Positions 60,392-64,000 of a DNA stretch of 64,000 nucleotides are shown in pieces. The notes beneath the pieces are model-generated. The model was not told where the DNA came from, ran no database searches, and was given only the letters and a program-made list of their open reading frames with translations. Origin of the DNA: Edaphobacillus lindanitolerans (GTDB taxonomy: Bacteria; Bacillota; Bacilli; Bacillales_A; Planococcaceae); the NCBI RefSeq assembly GCF_900156305.1, contig NZ_FTPL01000003.1:456001-520000 (forward strand), in the 5' to 3' direction. Position numbers and translations under genes: made by a program. Numbering within the stretch: the first letter of the stretch is position 1; each line of letters opens with the position of its first letter.

Positions 60392-62866
60392 ATGGAACAG
60401 GAGCGACTGGCGGGGCGCGCTGCGGAGCGCGCGGGAGTAAAGGCCAATCAGGCAAGAGCGGTCATCGCCCTTCTTGCAGAGGGGAAGACGGTGCCGTTCA
60501 TTGCCCGTTACCGCAAGGAGGCGACCGGCTCGCTCGATGAAGTGCAGATCAAGGCGGTGGAGGATGCACACCGGTACCTTGTCGGGCTGGAGGAGCGCAA
60601 AGAGGAAGTGCTCCGGCTGATCGGGGAGCAGGGGAAGCTGGATGCGGATCTAGAGGCGGCAATCCGGGGTGCGGATGTGCTGCAGCGCGTCGAGGACCTG
60701 TACCGCCCGTTCCAGAAGAAACGCAAAACCCGTGCGGGCGTTGCGAAGGAGCGGGGACTGGAGCCGCTCGCGGACCTGTTGCTTGCCGGGAACGGCCGGT
60801 CGCCGGAGCAGGAGGCTTCCCGGTTCGTGGATGAGGAAAAGGATGTCCCGGACATCCAGGCGGCGCTCGACGGCGCCAAGGATATCATCGCGGAGCGGAT
60901 TTCCGACGATCCGGGCGTCCGCGAAATGGTGCGCCGGTCGGTCCGCCGTTCCGGACAGTTCGTCACCTCTCTCAAAAAAGGTGCGGAGGATCCGAAGGGT
61001 GTCTATGAGATGTACTATGACTATGAGGAGCCGCTCCGGTTCATCAAGCCGCACCGTGTGCTCGCCGCAAACCGAGGAGAGAAGGAAGGCGTTCTGAAGG
61101 TGGCCGTGAAGGCGGAAGAAGGGCCGATCCTTACCATGCTGGAGCAGAAGTTCATCCGCCGTCCGAATTCGGCGCACGCGGCCCCTATCCGCGAGGCGGC
61201 GGCCGACGCATGGAAGCGGCTGCTGCTTCCTTCGCTCGAGCGGGAGATCCGCGGAGAGCTGACGGAGCAGGCCGAGGAGCAGGCGATCCGGATCTTCTCC
61301 GAAAACCTGAAACGCCTGCTCCTGCAGCCGCCGATGAGGGGCCGGATGGTTCTCGGTGTGGACCCGGCTTTCCGGACCGGATGCAAGCTGGCCGTCGTCG
61401 ACGAGGCGGGACGCCTGCTGGAGCTCGGCGTCATCTATCCGCATCCCCCTCAGAAAGCGAGGGATGAAGCGATGAGGAAAGTGGCGGCGCTTCTGCGGAA
61501 GCACCCGATTTCGGTCATTGCGATCGGCAACGGGACGGCTTCCCGCGAGACTGAACAGTTTATCGCGGATTGCCTGAAAGAAACGGACGGAAGCACCTCG
61601 TATGTCATCGTCAACGAGGCGGGGGCGAGTGTCTATTCAGCTTCAGAAGAGGCGAGGCGGGAGTTCCCGGACCTCCAGGTCGAACAGAGGAGTGCGGTCT
61701 CGATTGCCCGCAGACTCCAGGACCCGCTTTCCGAGCTGGTGAAGATCGATCCGAAGTCCGTCGGTGTCGGTCAGTATCAGCACGATGTCTCGCAGAAGAA
61801 CCTGGCGGAGCAGCTCGATTTTGTCGTCGAGACGGCAGTCAACCGGGTCGGCGTGGATGTGAACACGGCTTCGCCGTCCCTGCTGCAGCATGTTTCCGGG
61901 CTTTCCCGTGCAGTGGCGGACAATATCGCAACGGCAAGGGACGAGCTGGGCCGCTTCACTTCCCGTACGCAGCTGAAGAAGGTGCCTCGGCTCGGGGCGA
62001 AGACGTATGAACAGGCGGTCGGTTTCCTTCGGGTGCCGGGCGCCAAAAATCCGCTGGATACGACCGGCGTCCATCCCGAGAGCTACGCCCTCGCGGAGAC
62101 GATTCTGGATATTGCGGGAGTCGGGAAAAACGAAATCGGCAGCGATGAGGCGGCAGAAAAGCTTGGACAACTGGATCCGGCCGAGACAGCCGCGAGTGCC
62201 GGAGCGGGGGAAGTGACCGTCCGGGACATCATCGAAACGCTCATGAGGCCGAACCGGGATCCGAGGAGCGAGTTCCCCCAGCCGCTCCTTAGGAAGGAAG
62301 TCCTGTCGATCAAGGACCTGAAGCCGGGGATGGAGATGGAAGGCACGGTCCGGAACGTTGTGGACTTCGGCGCATTTGTCGATATCGGCGTCGGGCAGGA
62401 CGGACTCGTCCATAAATCAAAGATGAGCGTGAAGGCCGTCCGCCATCCATTGGACATCATGGCCCCGGGGGACATTGTGACCGTCCGTGTGGAAGAAGCG
62501 GATCCGAAGAAAGAGCGGATCGCCCTCTCGATGATCTCCGAGAAAGAACAGGCGGAGAAAGAACAGCAGGAGCAGTCCCGCCGGAAAGAGCGGGAGGCCC
62601 GCGGGCGAATGTCCGTTGACCTGCAGCCGGGTGCCGTACTGGAAGGCACGGTAAAAGAACTGCGCGATTACGGGGCCTTCATTGAAGTGGGCACCGGCCG
62701 CCCAGGTCTTCTCCATGTTTCCAAAGCGCGGAACAATGGAAGGAAGATGCCGGAGCCGGGAGAGCGGCTGATGGTAAAAGTGGAGCAGCATGACCGGAAG
62801 ACCGGCCGTCTTTCACTGGACTTTGCGGACAGGGATCCCGGCAAGGGAAGCGGCACCCGTGAATGA
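60392..62866 (+). CDS. tex: RNA-binding protein Tex with two S1 domains
   Basis: 824 residues, longer than B. subtilis YdcI (about 720). In order: N-terminal helical region ([19 protein letters not shown]), YqgF-like nuclease-type domain ([21 protein letters not shown]), helix-hairpin-helix domain ([19 protein letters not shown]), then a first S1 domain (about 640-712: [20 protein letters not shown]). A charged Glu/Gln/Arg linker leads to a second S1-like domain (about 746-815: [20 protein letters not shown]), which canonical Tex proteins lack. Start ATG 60392 with TGAGG upstream. It overlaps the sprT start. Confidence 0.93.
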   Translation: MEQERLAGRAAERAGVKANQARAVIALLAEGKTVPFIARYRKEATGSLDEVQIKAVEDAHRYLVGLEERKEEVLRLIGEQGKLDADLEAAIRGADVLQRVEDLYRPFQKKRKTRAGVAKERGLEPLADLLLAGNGRSPEQEASRFVDEEKDVPDIQAALDGAKDIIAERISDDPGVREMVRRSVRRSGQFVTSLKKGAEDPKGVYEMYYDYEEPLRFIKPHRVLAANRGEKEGVLKVAVKAEEGPILTMLEQKFIRRPNSAHAAPIREAAADAWKRLLLPSLEREIRGELTEQAEEQAIRIFSENLKRLLLQPPMRGRMVLGVDPAFRTGCKLAVVDEAGRLLELGVIYPHPPQKARDEAMRKVAALLRKHPISVIAIGNGTASRETEQFIADCLKETDGSTSYVIVNEAGASVYSASEEARREFPDLQVEQRSAVSIARRLQDPLSELVKIDPKSVGVGQYQHDVSQKNLAEQLDFVVETAVNRVGVDVNTASPSLLQHVSGLSRAVADNIATARDELGRFTSRTQLKKVPRLGAKTYEQAVGFLRVPGAKNPLDTTGVHPESYALAETILDIAGVGKNEIGSDEAAEKLGQLDPAETAASAGAGEVTVRDIIETLMRPNRDPRSEFPQPLLRKEVLSIKDLKPGMEMEGTVRNVVDFGAFVDIGVGQDGLVHKSKMSVKAVRHPLDIMAPGDIVTVRVEEADPKKERIALSMISEKEQAEKEQQEQSRRKEREARGRMSVDLQPGAVLEGTVKELRDYGAFIEVGTGRPGLLHVSKARNNGRKMPEPGERLMVKVEQHDRKTGRLSLDFADRDPGKGSGTRE

Positions 62867-63308
62867 ACAGCAGTTGCAGGAGCTGACGGAACGGATATCC
62901 GCAGAGTTCTTCGGCAGGCCCTTCAGGCACAAGGTCTTCTTCAACAGCCGGCTGCGTACGACAGGCGGCCGCTACCGCCTTCATGACCATGACATCGAGA
63001 TCAATCCCGAAGCTTACCGAAAGCACGGGCTTGACGAACTGATCGGGATCATCAAACATGAGCTCTGCCACTATCACCTCCATCTTGAAGGAAAGGGCTA
63101 CCGGCACCGTGACCGGGATTTCCGCGAGATGCTGGAATTGACCGGGGCGCCCAGGCATTGCGCGCAGATCCGTGAGCCGGCACGGAGGACGGCCCGCCAC
63201 GAGTATCGGTGCGCCGGCTGCGGAGCGAGATTCGTCCGGAAGATCCGGATGGACACGAGCCGGTACCGATGCGGGAAATGCCGCGGGCAGATCGTGGAGA
63301 GCAACTGA
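62859..63308 (+). CDS. SprT-family putative metalloprotease (YdcK-like)
   Basis: 149 residues. HELCHYHLH starting at His67 is the HExxH zinc motif; the C-terminus has a zinc ribbon, CAGCGARF and [11 protein letters not shown] start at 62859, 8-nt overlap with tex. Position and length fit B. subtilis YdcK. Substrate unknown; related eukaryotic Spartan cleaves DNA-protein crosslinks. Confidence 0.9.
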   Translation: MNEQQLQELTERISAEFFGRPFRHKVFFNSRLRTTGGRYRLHDHDIEINPEAYRKHGLDELIGIIKHELCHYHLHLEGKGYRHRDRDFREMLELTGAPRHCAQIREPARRTARHEYRCAGCGARFVRKIRMDTSRYRCGKCRGQIVESN

Positions 63309-63343
63309 AGGAAGAAGAAGATGATCCGATTAAAAAGCATCTG

Positions 63344-63393
63344 AAACCCTTGTGGAAAGCGGCGTAAAGCGTTGCGGCACAAGGGTTTTCAAT
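63344..63393 (+). terminator. Terminator of tex-sprT
   Basis: AAACCCTTGTG / CACAAGGGTTTT stem with a 23-nt loop, followed by CAATTT. Confidence 0.7.
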
Positions 63394-63420
63394 TTCCACG
63401 GAAAAACTTCGGAAAAACTG

Positions 63421-63449
63421 TTGACGAATCTTTCAATGCCCCCTATAAT
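63421..63449 (+). promoter_or_regulatory. Sigma-A promoter of the tRNA cluster
   Basis: TTGACG (63421-63426), 17-bp spacer, TATAAT (63444-63449), 47 bp before tRNA-Leu. Confidence 0.85.
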
Positions 63450-63496
63450 AGGACAAGTCGACAAGAGATCACACGAAAAACGATCGCTCGACACAC

Positions 63497-63584
<88 letters not shown>

Positions 63585-63592
63585 TTGAATAT

Positions 63593-63664
63593 GGCCCCTT
63601 GGTCAAGCGGTTAAGACACCGCCCTTTCACGGCGGTAACACGGGTTCGAATCCCGTAGGGGTCA
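63593..63664 (+). tRNA. tRNA-Glu (TTC)
   Basis: GGCCCCT pairs with AGGGGTC; anticodon loop CTTTCAC; GGTTCGAATCC T arm. The 3' end reads A then TCA, so CCA is not encoded and must be added. Confidence 0.95.
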
Positions 63665-63716
63665 TCATGGGGCGGACAGCCGACCGGCTGTCCGGAATCC
63701 CCTCACTTATATAAGA

Positions 63717-63792
63717 GGTCCCGTGGTGTAGCGGTTAACATGCCTGCCTGTCACGCAGGAGATCGCGGGTTCGATTCCCGTCGGGACCGCCA
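63717..63792 (+). tRNA. tRNA-Asp (GTC)
   Basis: GGTCCCG pairs with CGGGACC; anticodon loop CTGTCAC; GGTTCGATTCC T arm; discriminator G and CCA encoded. Before it, at 63673-63694, lies a CGGACAGCC/GGCTGTCCG stem-loop, possibly a processing signal. Confidence 0.95.
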
Positions 63793-63830
63793 TTTATTTC
63801 GAAGCCTTTCCGGCCGAGAAAGTTTATTGT

Positions 63831-63906
63831 GAGCCATTAGCTCAGTTGGTAGAGCATCTGACTTTTAATCAGAGGGTCGCAGGTTCGAGCCCTGCATGGC
63901 TCACCA
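63831..63906 (+). tRNA. tRNA-Lys (TTT)
   Basis: GAGCCAT pairs with ATGGCTC; anticodon loop CTTTTAA; GGTTCGAGCCC T arm; CCA encoded. Confidence 0.95.
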
Positions 63907-63936
63907 CCAGGTTTTAAAGAAAACCCGAAAAACCTG

Positions 63937-63965
63937 TTGACAAACAGCGGTGAAGAGAGTACAAT
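63937..63965 (+). promoter_or_regulatory. Strong sigma-A promoter, probably of an rRNA operon
   Basis: TTGACA (63937-63942), 17-bp spacer, TACAAT (63960-63965), just after tRNA-Lys. A perfect -35 here with a short leader running off the window is how Bacillus rrn operons begin; the rRNA itself is outside the window. Confidence 0.6.
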
Positions 63966-64000
63966 GAAACTTGTCGCTGAAACAACGGCGGCCAACGAAA

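Noticed and set aside
63673..63694. Stem-loop between tRNA-Glu and tRNA-Asp as a terminator
   Set aside because: No T-run follows, and tRNA genes continue in the same direction; a processing element is likelier.

Overview
The window looks like chromosome of a moderately GC-rich member of the Bacillales, most likely a Planococcaceae genus such as Bhargavaea. This rests on Bacillus-type gene families, AGGAGG-type ribosome sites, frequent TTG/GTG starts, sigma-A and sigma-B promoter patterns, and gene order. The taxon is an inference. From about 39.9 kb to the end the order follows the B. subtilis ddl-murF-cshA-ydbS-ydbT-ydcA-acpS-ydcC-alr-ndoAI-ndoA-rsbRSTUVW-sigB-rsbX-tex-sprT-tRNA segment, with local insertions.

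Layout. 0-3 kb: the tail of a DsbA-family gene, a YceI protein, murB and a KdpD-type universal stress protein. 3-8.8 kb: a complete seven-gene mrp Na+/H+ antiporter operon. 9-13 kb: a penicillin-acylase-family hydrolase, a P1-family aminopeptidase and a UspA protein. 13.2-16 kb: a cadC-cadA metal-efflux operon with two operator-like palindromes. 16-31 kb: a mixed region with a double-domain acetyltransferase, mntR, cvfB, several small membrane or secreted proteins, a lipid kinase with an AraC regulator, yidC, a VanY-type carboxypeptidase, cardiolipin synthase and the cystine carrier tcyP. 32-35 kb: an XRE-TPR regulator facing a 64-residue protein and an MFS exporter, with four copies of a 17-bp palindrome around two matching promoters. 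35-39.6 kb: a PAS-GGDEF diguanylate cyclase, a drug-type MFS protein and rodA. 40-44.3 kb: ddl, murF and cshA. 44.4-47.4 kb: an insertion (HAD phosphatase, fabZ, SnoaL-like, dioxygenase). 47.6-51.6 kb: ydbS/ydbT, a DinB protein, a 21-bp repeat array and a rhomboid. 51.6-63.3 kb: acpS, ydcC, alr, the EndoAI/EndoA toxin-antitoxin pair, the full sigma-B partner-switching operon, tex and sprT. The window ends with four tRNA genes and a strong promoter that probably begins an rRNA operon.

How it fits together. The core themes are cell-wall synthesis (murB, ddl, murF, alr, rodA, VanY), envelope and ion homeostasis (mrp, cls, yidC, cad, mntR) and the general stress response. Besides the promoter in front of rsbV, sequences matching the sigma-B consensus (GTTT..., 12-15 bp, GGGWAW) lie before a UspA gene, an Lmo0937-family peptide, a 31-residue membrane peptide, a YtxH-like gene and possibly the lipid kinase. 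Sigma-B and part of its likely regulon are therefore spread through one window. No insertion sequence, prophage or CRISPR array was seen.
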